Source: a virus. Taken from it: 24,765 bases of DNA. The first letter of the stretch is position 1; every line of letters starts with the position of its first letter. The position numbers were made by a program, and so were the translations under genes. Shown here piece by piece: positions 6,991-12,983 of the stretch. The notes under the pieces are model-generated. The model was not told the origin of the DNA and ran no database searches. It saw nothing but the letters and a program-made list of their open reading frames with translations. The DNA is taken from IMG/VR virus record IMGVR_UViG_3300025280_002275, positions 1 through 24,765 of that record; one strand, 5' to 3'.

Positions 6991-8069
6991 TCAACAGAAT
7001 CTCTTGATATCAATTCCCTGAGCGCATAAGCGGCCTGTGCGGGCACGACGGCGTTGCCGAGCATCATCAACGCAGCCACCCTATCCGAGATTTTCCAAGC
7101 ATCATCCACGTTACGAACAGGGGATTCAGTCTCATACATCCCACTCCGCACCGGTGTTCCGTGCTTACAGGTTGCGGGGGCGAGCTCTGGGTAGTGTTCG
7201 ACGATCCATTCCCAGGCTGGGTCTCCTGGGCCAGGGGGGAATTCTGGGAGTTCGGGTCTGTCCAATTCCCAGCAATCGCCGAGAGGTTGTTCTGGTGATT
7301 CTCTCGGATCAATAGATTTGACTTGATCTCTGATGCCTGTGGCGTGGGCCAGTTCGTTGCTACCCCGTCTAGTGTTGCTCCCCACTCCGTTCCGTCCTTG
7401 CCCGTCCGTATGAACCGTCCGTTTTTGACTGTCATGGTATTCTGCACCATACCTTTGTAATCCCTCGTGGCTGGCGTGGGCCAGTTCTCCGCTTGGTTTG
7501 GAAGCATCTCCTGAAATCCAGTGTTCCTGCCCTTGTAGTCCCGTGCCTGTGGCGTTTGCCAGGATGAAGAGCCTCTCGCGCCTGTGGCTTGCGCCGATGT
7601 CCGAGGCTTTGAAACAGCCCCACTCCGCATCGTACCCTGCTTCGGCCAGCTCTCCGAGAATGGTACCAAAGTATGGGTGAGCAACGAGGCCTGGGACGTT
7701 TTCCAGGAAGACGTAGCGTGGTCGTAGTTCGCGTATGATCCTGATGGTATCGGGGAAGAGATTTCTATCGTCTGAGGCACCGGATTGTTTGCCGGCGACC
7801 GAAAAGGGCTGGCAGGGGAAACCGGAGAGCAAAAAGTCGATGTCCACTTTTCCAGCAAAGAGTTCTGTTGGGAATGTTTTAACATCAGAGTAGATCGGAG
7901 CTTCGTCAAGTAGTCCTTCTGAAGCTCTCTCTGCCAGGATTCTCGCCGCCTTGATTCCCCGTTCAACGTAACAGATCGTTCTAGTCGGGAGAACATCTCG
8001 GACTCCGAGGTCAAGTCCACCGATTCCTGAGAACAAGCTGATAACGGTATATTCGGTATATAAATCCAC
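6987..8069 (-). CDS. C5-cytosine DNA methyltransferase
   Basis: 360 residues from a GTG start at 8069. Motif I SLFSGIGGLDLG (residues 11-22) binds S-adenosylmethionine, SGFPCQPFS holds catalytic C86, FLENVPGLV (121-129) is motif VI, and SHRRERLFI (161-169) motif VIII; LMMLGNAVVPAQA near the end is motif X. The region between VIII and the C-terminus is short and repeats LANATG / LAHASHEG / LAHATG instead of a compact target-recognition domain, so the target cannot be predicted. Likely protects phage DNA from host restriction or marks it. GTG sits in ATGTG, four bases after AGGAG. The gene is overlapped almost completely by another long frame. Confidence 0.92.
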   Translation of the reverse strand: MDLYTEYTVISLFSGIGGLDLGVRDVLPTRTICYVERGIKAARILAERASEGLLDEAPIYSDVKTFPTELFAGKVDIDFLLSGFPCQPFSVAGKQSGASDDRNLFPDTIRIIRELRPRYVFLENVPGLVAHPYFGTILGELAEAGYDAEWGCFKASDIGASHRRERLFILANATGTGLQGQEHWISGDASKPSGELAHASHEGLQRYGAEYHDSQKRTVHTDGQGRNGVGSNTRRGSNELAHATGIRDQVKSIDPRESPEQPLGDCWELDRPELPEFPPGPGDPAWEWIVEHYPELAPATCKHGTPVRSGMYETESPVRNVDDAWKISDRVAALMMLGNAVVPAQAAYALRELISRDSVE

Positions 8070-8071
8070 AT
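7067..8071 (-). CDS. Overlapping-frame protein within the methyltransferase gene (dual coding)
   Basis: 334 residues in the same strand but another frame than the methyltransferase, starting with ATG at 8071, two bases after AAGGAG. The middle and end carry motifs I associate with a phage protein family found beside or within C5-methyltransferase genes: YDHATSSWKTSQASLL, PFSESWPKQGTMRSGAV, three repeats of the WQTPQARD / WPTPATRD / WPTPQASE type, and a closing LNPLFVTWMMLG. In the methyltransferase frame the first repeats correspond to the LANATG/LAHAS repeats. About 334 stop-free codons in a second frame is very unlikely by chance (roughly 1 in 10 million for random equal-base DNA, my estimate). 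The N-terminal 80 residues show no such motifs and might be incidental. Confidence 0.55.
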   Translation of the reverse strand: MWIYIPNIPLSACSQESVDLTSESEMFSRLERSVTLNGESRRRESWQRELQKDYLTKLRSTLMLKHSQQNSLLEKWTSTFCSPVSPASPFRSPANNPVPQTIEISSPIPSGSYANYDHATSSWKTSQASLLTHTLVPFSESWPKQGTMRSGAVSKPRTSAQATGARGSSSWQTPQARDYKGRNTGFQEMLPNQAENWPTPATRDYKGMVQNTMTVKNGRFIRTGKDGTEWGATLDGVATNWPTPQASEIKSNLLIRENHQNNLSAIAGNWTDPNSQNSPLAQETQPGNGSSNTTQSSPPQPVSTEHRCGVGCMRLNPLFVTWMMLGKSRIGWLR

Positions 8072-8084
8072 TACTCCTTCTTTC

Positions 8085-8477
8085 TTATCTACCGCATGAC
8101 CTGCATATTATAGGGGCTTCCGGGTCACAGCCATCAGGCCCTATCGGACAGACTCGTGGCACCATAAGCGTGTCGAGGATGTCCCACAGTGCGAGGCGTT
8201 CACCAAATATGCCAACCTGCTTATCGCTTCCTACAGGCCAGCCGTCCTTATCCCAAAGGGACTGGTTCTGTGATATCAATAGCTGCTGTCCCTTCCTCAG
8301 ACGTGTCCCCAGTTGGGCGTAGAAGGCTTCTATGCCAGGCTTGCAGTCTCTGAGCTTGCTGATGAGCGGATGTCCCTTATAGGGGCTCGTCACGCGCATC
8401 TGTCCCTCACCAGGATGCACCTTGATACCTGTATAGTATGCGTCCAGTAGTAAAGCTATTAAAACTGTGTCGTCCAT
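8085..8477 (-). CDS. TubC-docking-like small protein with C-terminal zinc motif
   Basis: 130 residues. The first ~53 (LIALLLDAYYTGIKV, QMRVTSPYKGHPLISKLRD, KPGIEAFY) have the order of a TubC N-terminal docking-like module: helix, G-I-x-V strand, L-R-V-T-x-P strand, then two helices. Such modules are often found next to phage helicase/primase genes, where they probably mediate protein contacts; this match is by eye. The end holds C110, C117, C125 and C128 (CRSCG), a likely zinc site. AGAGGAG precedes the start. Its first 19 bases overlap the end of the helicase gene, so it may be a partner of that ATPase. Confidence 0.6.
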   Translation of the reverse strand: MDDTVLIALLLDAYYTGIKVHPGEGQMRVTSPYKGHPLISKLRDCKPGIEAFYAQLGTRLRKGQQLLISQNQSLWDKDGWPVGSDKQVGIFGERLALWDILDTLMVPRVCPIGPDGCDPEAPIICRSCGR

Positions 8478-9793
8478 AAGTCGTCTTTCTCCTCTTTGTC
8501 AGGCGCAACAGTAGAATTGGCGTGATCATATATCATGCCGTCTTTCTCCACGAGCTTGCCTGCCTTACAGAAGCGGCTGATGGCAGTTTTTACTGCTGCA
8601 CGTAGGCCATCTTCCTTAGCTTCCTTGAATTCAGCTACCAGTTTCGGTAACGCATCTTTACTTGTAGGCCCCTCAGTCTCAATGATGTGCAGTACCACCT
8701 TTGCCACGCTCATTTCACGGGCAAAGTCAGTGTCAATCGGGTCTTTTGCAACGATATTTACAGACTGAGTGGTACCGGTAGTGGGATCAGGCGTGAAGTT
8801 GAGGCGGTATGCTCTCGGCACTTCCTTGCCAACGCTGTTGCTCTTTCTATGGAACAACCCAACATCGATTTGCCCTCGCGTCACGGCAGATCGTTTCACT
8901 TCCCAGAGATTTCTCGCTGCTGCGAGTGTGTACTGGGACCCGAACAGATGACCGTCCTTGTTGGTGTGAGTTATAGTCAGCGAGGTCGAGCCCAGTACTC
9001 TCAGGGCAGCAAAGTAGCTGATCACCATCTCCTCATCCACCAGTTTGCCGCCTGTGGCAAGGCCCATCGAGTCCACCATTATGACGATAGGCGTATCATC
9101 GCCGCCCCATCTACGTTCGATGAGATCCAGTATGTAATCAGTCTCTACGACCAGGGGCTGTGTACAATATCTGTACACAACATTAGAGGGCGCGGTTATC
9201 TCCATGCCCCTATGTAGCCATTTCAAGCGATGTAAAATTTCTATCTCGTCTGTTTCGTAGTCCAGGTAGAGGACATTAGCCCGCCGTGTGACCACCTTGA
9301 GTTGAGAATTCACATGGCCTGTGTCCATTAGCGCAGCCCATTGCAGGGCCATCATGCTCTTGGCTGTGCCGGGATCTCCATATATCACATTGGATTTGCT
9401 CTCTAGTATGTACGGCTCGACAAGCCAGGTGTCTTGCTCGATCTCCTTATCCCAGAGGTCGGAGACTGCCACTTCGGGTTGCCCCTGCCGGTGGGCATCG
9501 AGCGTACGTCCGGCTAATTCCTCGGCCCAGTCGCGCCAGTTGATCCCATAGTCGGTGGCTTTGCGTCTGTCCTCAAGCAGTCTACAGAAGTCCCGCATCG
9601 AACTCATTGATGTCAACGTGGGATGGGCTCTCACGAGCTGCACGTCATCGAGCCATACACATATCTGTGCTTTCAGGCTATCCTGTCCTTTTGACACAAG
9701 CCGTGATATCTCGGCCTTGACATCGTGCCCCGCCCAGTTATCGATCCACTGGTATCCCGATCCTACTTTCTGCCACGTTGTTACGTGGTCCAT
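8459..9793 (-). CDS. RepA-like AAA/RecA-fold ATPase, probable replicative helicase
   Basis: 444 residues. Walker A is YGDPGTAKSMMA (G139-S146), preceded by the WLVEPYILESKSNVI lead-in typical of AAA_25/RepA-like hexameric ATPases; Walker B is PIVIMVDSMG (D241), and ITHTNKDGHLFGSQ (274-287) followed by AARNLWEVKR matches the sensor region. The C-terminal ~65 residues (SVAKVVLHIIETEGPTSKDAL to KLVEKDGMIY) look like a winged helix for DNA binding. Expected role: origin or replication-fork helicase of the phage. AGAGGAG lies nine bases before the ATG. It overlaps both neighbours slightly. No primase or polymerase is in the window, so it may depend on host enzymes. Confidence 0.82.
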   Translation of the reverse strand: MDHVTTWQKVGSGYQWIDNWAGHDVKAEISRLVSKGQDSLKAQICVWLDDVQLVRAHPTLTSMSSMRDFCRLLEDRRKATDYGINWRDWAEELAGRTLDAHRQGQPEVAVSDLWDKEIEQDTWLVEPYILESKSNVIYGDPGTAKSMMALQWAALMDTGHVNSQLKVVTRRANVLYLDYETDEIEILHRLKWLHRGMEITAPSNVVYRYCTQPLVVETDYILDLIERRWGGDDTPIVIMVDSMGLATGGKLVDEEMVISYFAALRVLGSTSLTITHTNKDGHLFGSQYTLAAARNLWEVKRSAVTRGQIDVGLFHRKSNSVGKEVPRAYRLNFTPDPTTGTTQSVNIVAKDPIDTDFAREMSVAKVVLHIIETEGPTSKDALPKLVAEFKEAKEDGLRAAVKTAISRFCKAGKLVEKDGMIYDHANSTVAPDKEEKDDLWTTQF

Positions 9794-10044
9794 TTGTACG
9801 TTCTCCTCTCATCTGTCTGCTGTTGTGGTTTCGGAACAGGAACCGGGGCTTTCTGAGGTGCGTTGTCTGTGATGGGCCGCCGTTTATTAGGTACCTGGCT
9901 ACCGTCAAGTAGCAGCCTCGCAATGGTATCCATAGAATCACTGAGCTTTTCTAGCGTAGCTGACTGCCGGGATTGTTGCTGTTGGTCCCAGCAATAGCCA
10001 CAATAGACAGGGCTGTGAGGGCTATCAAAGTCGCACTGAGTCAT
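9781..10044 (-). CDS. Small Cys-rich protein with Pro/Gln-rich tail, unknown function
   Basis: I choose the ATG at 10044 (87 residues, MTQCDFDSPHSP) because it overlaps the upstream stop as ATGA and has AAAGGTGAT just before it; a longer frame starting at 10077 is less likely. CDFDSPHSPVYCGYCWD gives C4, C15 and C18, perhaps with a histidine as a metal site. Residues 25-45 are a helix (LEKLSDSMDTIARLLLDG), and the rest is a Pro/Lys/Gln-rich disordered tail. No family recognised. Located just before the helicase gene, so an accessory replication role is possible. Confidence 0.65.
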   Translation of the reverse strand: MTQCDFDSPHSPVYCGYCWDQQQQSRQSATLEKLSDSMDTIARLLLDGSQVPNKRRPITDNAPQKAPVPVPKPQQQTDERRTYKWTT

Positions 10045-10232
10045 GGTCTGATCACCTTTAAGTCCTCGATGAAACAAATTCTAACGTAGCCATCTGCGTT
10101 CTCCACGAGGGCGCGATCTCTCTCTCTGAATATGTGCCGTACAAGACAAGCCTGGTGAAAACAGTCTCTAGGATCTCGGTGCAGGCACTCAGGTACCTGA
10201 GTCATTTTGACGGTTGAATATACTTTCAACAT
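10041..10232 (-). CDS. Small His/Cys-rich hypothetical protein
   Basis: 63 residues; ATG at 10232 overlaps the stop of the upstream gene by seven bases and AGGATGA precedes it closely. A later in-frame ATG (MTQVPEC, 10205) is possible. C16, H18, C24, H26, C29 and H33 within CLHRDPRDCFHQACLVRH could bind zinc; the second half, ENADGYVRICFIEDLKVI, is a short beta-type module. No recognised family. The stop overlaps the next gene (ATGA), so it is in a coupled series of small Cys-containing genes ahead of the helicase. Confidence 0.6.
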   Translation of the reverse strand: MLKVYSTVKMTQVPECLHRDPRDCFHQACLVRHIFRERDRALVENADGYVRICFIEDLKVIRP

Positions 10233-10603
10233 TGTTCATCCTGTGCCTTCTTAGCGCACCATTTACACAGCCCTTCCCAGGGTTCCGGCATTGGAAGCAA
10301 CCCACCTGCGTGAGTGCCCCCAAAGAACAGCCCGCACGTAGGGCACTTCAGATGATCTGCAAGGGCGTTGAGTTTCAGCCCACTCACTCTTTTATATATA
10401 CGGGTCAGATCGCTCCGGAGGCTGGTAATGACTGACAGAATCGGCTCCACTGTAGCCGCGATCATTCTGTCAGCATCCTCGCACATACCGCAAGTGACCG
10501 GCGGCTCCGCCTCAGCGGGAACCTTCTCTTCACATACTTCCTCAACCACAACCACTGGCTTTCCCTTGGTTTTCTTTGCCGCTTTCTTTGCCGTTTTCTT
10601 CAT
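10226..10603 (-). CDS. Zinc-finger-type protein with Lys/Ala-rich N-terminus
   Basis: 125 residues. The first 15 residues are a basic histone-like tract (KKTAKKAAKKTKGK), then an acidic Val/Glu stretch. Three CxxC pairs follow: CGMC (38-41), CPTC (87-90) and CKWC (113-116), with a helix between the first two (MIAATVEPILSVITSLRSDL). The last two pairs probably form one zinc ribbon. The basic tail suggests nucleic-acid binding. A very strong purine run (AGGGGGGAAAG) lies just before the ATG. No named family recognised; sits between the nuclease and helicase genes. Confidence 0.7.
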   Translation of the reverse strand: MKKTAKKAAKKTKGKPVVVVEEVCEEKVPAEAEPPVTCGMCEDADRMIAATVEPILSVITSLRSDLTRIYKRVSGLKLNALADHLKCPTCGLFFGGTHAGGLLPMPEPWEGLCKWCAKKAQDEQC

Positions 10604-10617
10604 GCTCTTTCCCCCCT

Positions 10618-11379
10618 TTATTTATTTGATTCTTCCAGGGCGTTGTACAGTTCAAATGCAGCGTCCCAGATTCGATACAAAGACTCGTACTCACCAGGTT
10701 CTATCTCGACTACTTCAAAACTCAACTCCTGCTTACCCAACCGAACGATCATTGCGTCAATCGGACTCCCGGTATACGGTGCCATCGAACGAGCATACTG
10801 AGCTACCTGGACTTTATGTTCTTGATAGACTCCGTTGGAAGTCTTCCAGTCAATCAGTAACAATCTGCTATTATCACGCTCAAAAAGTGCATCAATGGTG
10901 CCTGCATAGCCATCTCCATAAACGGCTACCTCGCTGTCCACGAGCGTGAGATTCTCAGAGCTGTACCACTCATGAAATGCAGCCATTACTACTTCCAGTT
11001 CATCAGGTATACTCGGATCTTCGCCGAGCAAAAACCGATTGATTAGATCATGGGCCTGGCTACCCAGATTAGCCGCCTCATCTGCATCGGCCTTGGGCCG
11101 TGTCTTGGCTTCAGCCACGGCCTCATCGAGTAACGATGTGTGGATAGGCTCACCTATGTGGCCTTCCAGGTACTCCTTCATTGATTCCCTGCCACGCTTG
11201 GCGAACCAGTTATTTAACGCTGGCTTAGGGATGATTGTTCCAAGAACCGTCGTAACGCTGGGGGACTCCTTCCCATCAACCAAATAGTACCGTCTTGTAC
11301 GTTTAGTAACTCTTGCAATATGTGTGTGATCAAGCCGCTGTTGAAATCGGTTTAGCGGAATAAGTTCTGAGGTAGTCAT
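10618..11379 (-). CDS. PD-(D/E)XK exonuclease of RecB/Cas4 type
   Basis: 253 residues. GSQAHDLINRFL (H110), DSEVAVYGDGYAGTIDALFE (E150, D163), LLLIDWKTSN (D177, K179) and KVQVAQYARS (Q192, Y196) are the ordered motifs of RecB/Cas4-like PD-(D/E)XK nucleases: H, E, D-A-L, D-W-K and Q-x-x-x-Y. An N-terminal segment with SPSVTTVLGTIIPKPALNNW is the usual lead-in of phage exonucleases of this kind. No four-cysteine iron-sulphur cluster is seen, unlike most Cas4. Likely trims DNA ends for replication or recombination, working with the single-strand-binding-like protein encoded just upstream (ATGA overlap). Confidence 0.88.
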   Translation of the reverse strand: MTTSELIPLNRFQQRLDHTHIARVTKRTRRYYLVDGKESPSVTTVLGTIIPKPALNNWFAKRGRESMKEYLEGHIGEPIHTSLLDEAVAEAKTRPKADADEAANLGSQAHDLINRFLLGEDPSIPDELEVVMAAFHEWYSSENLTLVDSEVAVYGDGYAGTIDALFERDNSRLLLIDWKTSNGVYQEHKVQVAQYARSMAPYTGSPIDAMIVRLGKQELSFEVVEIEPGEYESLYRIWDAAFELYNALEESNK

Positions 11380-11984
11380 AGAGTTTCCTCAAACATTTCT
11401 TCTGTACTGGCACTGCTTTCAGGTTTAGATTCAGGCACAGGTTCAGGTTCTGGCTCTGGTTCCTCAAGAATCATCCTTGTGATCGGATCCAGTGCCTCTC
11501 GGACCATCTCACACGCGGCACTGATATCAACTGGGCTTTTGTGTTTAGCTATGATTGCCACTGTAAGTTCAGATCCGATCTTTGCTGCCACCTGTCGAAC
11601 GATTAATCTGTCTTTGGCGTTAGGTCCCTGAACAGCAGGAGTTGTGCTTGGCTGTGGCGGAGTTGCGTTATTTGTAGGGACGTTTTGTGCGTCGGCCTCT
11701 AGGCTCCGGGCAGATGTCACATAGTTGTTGTGATACACGTTGCCGTTCTTAGCCGTCTCGCTGCGATTCTGCACCTCTAGCAGCCAGTGCGTCCGGCTTT
11801 CTATCGGAAGAAGGTCGCGCTCTTCCATAACACGGCCAATCCACTCTGGAGACTCTTCAGGCTTGCCGCCGATCCACACAGTGGAACCATCGTCTGTTAC
11901 AAGCGAGGCCTTCAGGAGCCATATCTTGTTGCTCTTGGCGTTGAGCTTTGGTTCAACATCCTTGATGCGGCCTGTCATTTGCAT
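11376..11984 (-). CDS. Probable single-strand DNA-binding-like protein (OB-like N-terminus, acidic tail)
   Basis: 202 residues. Residues 1-95 have an OB-fold look: GRIKDVEPKLNAKSNKIWLLKASLV..., WIGGKP, then HWLLEVQNRSE and YHNNYVTSA. A Pro/Thr-rich linker (100-118) leads to a helical segment (DRLIVRQVAAKIGSELTVAI, then ISAACEMVREALD), and the protein ends in a strongly acidic Pro-Glu tail from about 174, like the protein-contact tails of SSBs. Family identity is not certain. GAGGAG precedes the ATG; the stop overlaps the exonuclease start (ATGA), a pairing common in phage recombination cassettes. Confidence 0.6.
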   Translation of the reverse strand: MQMTGRIKDVEPKLNAKSNKIWLLKASLVTDDGSTVWIGGKPEESPEWIGRVMEERDLLPIESRTHWLLEVQNRSETAKNGNVYHNNYVTSARSLEADAQNVPTNNATPPQPSTTPAVQGPNAKDRLIVRQVAAKIGSELTVAIIAKHKSPVDISAACEMVREALDPITRMILEEPEPEPEPVPESKPESSASTEEMFEETL

Positions 11985-12265
11985 TGATTATTCTCCTCAG
12001 TGTTGATTGTGTAACCTAGCTTAGCTATATCGTCAGCCGTGAAATACACACCCCGGCCTAACTTGACTCCTATTCTGTCTGTAGTCTTTGCCGATTTAGC
12101 TGAGTGCCTCCAACGGCGTTGGAGGGAGTCTGGGTGCAAAGGAGATGGCACTATCCTGCCTGCCGCATAGATGAGCTGATACCACCTCTCTTTTTGCTCT
12201 CCGCCCACAGGGTCATCGGCTATGACAGTGAAGCCCTCGTCATGCAATTCTATTCTTATACTCAT
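11975..12265 (-). CDS. Small hypothetical protein, possible DNA-binding
   Basis: 96 residues. The N-terminal half is beta-rich (SIRIELHDEGFTVIADDP), the second half carries a basic stretch (DSLQRRWRHSAKSAKTTDR) followed by GRGVYFTADDIAKLGYTI, which resembles the end of an excisionase/MerR-like helix-turn-helix where the wing reads 'G-R-G-V-Y-F' and a helix 'T-A-D-D-I-A-K-L-G'. The similarity is weak. A purine-rich GAGGGA run lies before the ATG. It overlaps the next gene by ten bases, so belongs to the same transcript as the SSB-like and nuclease genes. Confidence 0.6.
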   Translation of the reverse strand: MSIRIELHDEGFTVIADDPVGGEQKERWYQLIYAAGRIVPSPLHPDSLQRRWRHSAKSAKTTDRIGVKLGRGVYFTADDIAKLGYTINTEENNQCK

Positions 12266-12506
12266 GTTTCCCTCTCTCTCTCTTTACGGTCTGAATGTGT
12301 ATACAATTTTCGACTCGCTCCGATCCATCTTTCTCGCAGCTCCATCCCCAGTCATACTTATGGACGGCTACGCCCTCAACAGGCTTTTGGGATCTGGTGT
12401 GTACCAGATACGTGCCTTTAATCGGACAACTCATCGTCATCAGTTGATCATGCCACGCATCTGTTATCGCATCAATTAGGTTTGGTGATGTCGTTGCTAT
12501 TCTCAC
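12240..12506 (-). CDS. SWIM-like zinc-binding small protein (GTG start)
   Basis: 88 residues from GTG at 12506, with GGAGAGGGGGAAG ending six bases upstream. The segment GTYLVHTRSQ, then GVAVHKYDWGWSCEKDGSE and ENCIHIQTVKRE (C57, C68, H70) has the order of a SWIM zinc finger: strand, strand ending in a Cys pair, about ten residues, then C-x-H; here the first Cys pair is reduced to one cysteine, so metal binding is uncertain. SWIM domains bind DNA or proteins. The product overlaps the next gene by 26 bases. Confidence 0.55.
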   Translation of the reverse strand: MRIATTSPNLIDAITDAWHDQLMTMSCPIKGTYLVHTRSQKPVEGVAVHKYDWGWSCEKDGSERVENCIHIQTVKRERGKHEYKNRIA

Positions 12507-12645
12507 GGACTACTTCCCCCTCTCCATTGCAAGTTTCACAAATCGCGTGTGGTATCGGTAATAATGTCGAGGCATCTCCAGATTCGTACTCAGCTAGGAC
12601 AAAACCTCGTCCATTACAGTCATTACAGCCATCGACTGTCATCAT
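12472..12645 (-). CDS. Small DnaJ-type zinc-finger protein (two CxxCxGxG)
   Basis: 57 residues. CNDCNGRG (C7, C10) and CETCNGEG (C36, C39) are two copies of the CxxCxGxG motif of the DnaJ cysteine-rich zinc domain, joined by a short loop with PIPHAI. Such lone zinc hairpins are common in phages; function is unknown. Two adjacent ATGs at 12645 and 12642; AAAGGAG is two bases before the first and five before the second, so the second may be used. It starts 19 bases after the edge of the 35-bp repeat array. Confidence 0.7.
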   Translation of the reverse strand: MMTVDGCNDCNGRGFVLAEYESGDASTLLPIPHAICETCNGEGEVVRENSNDITKPN

Positions 12646-12663
12646 GTCTCCTTTCTATGCTTT

Positions 12664-12983
12664 TGTTACACTCAACTTTCGTGCTACATCTGCTTAGATG
12701 GTTCACTCATGTATTCTGCTACATCCCTCAAAGTGGTTCACTCATTCTTGCTGCTACATCCCTGTATCTGGTTCACTCCAACATAATGCTACATCTCTTT
12801 GTTTGGTTCACTCGCATCTCTTGCTACATCTTGATCAGTGGTTCACTCAATCCTTGTGCTACATCTTGTTGACTGGTTCACTACCGCCCTGTGCTACATC
12901 TTGTTGACTGGTTCACTCCTTCTCTTTGCTACATCAAAACGCTTGGTTCACTCTGTTTCTTTGCTACATCCCGAAGGTTGGTT
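12664..12983. repeat. Bipartite 35-bp tandem array (two alternating boxes, fixed 8-nt variable gaps)
   Basis: Nine exact copies of TGCTACATC start at 12682, 12717, 12752, 12787, 12822, 12857, 12892, 12927 and 12962. Eight copies of TGGTTCACTC (one ending in CTA) start at 12699, 12734, 12769, 12804, 12839, 12874, 12909 and 12944. Every unit is 9 + 8 + 10 + 8 = 35 bases. Degenerate boxes in register close the array at 12664 (TGTTACACTC) and 12979 (TGGTTACC, overlapping the stop codon of the IS110-like gene). The gaps are unrelated except one repeated TTGTTGAC. The array fills the whole intergenic space and is not coding: 35 is not a multiple of three. Possible protein-binding iterons, origin, partition site or repeated RNA. 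Confidence 0.95.

Noticed and set aside
8687-9217. 176-codon ORF antisense to the RepA-like ATPase
   Set aside because: No ribosome binding site, no motif, and the opposite frame encodes a clear ATPase.
12664-12983. CRISPR array
   Set aside because: Conserved boxes are 9-10 bases and variable gaps 8 bases, far shorter than CRISPR repeats and spacers; two different boxes alternate and no cas genes adjoin. The RecB/Cas4-like nuclease lacks the cysteine cluster and is a usual phage gene.
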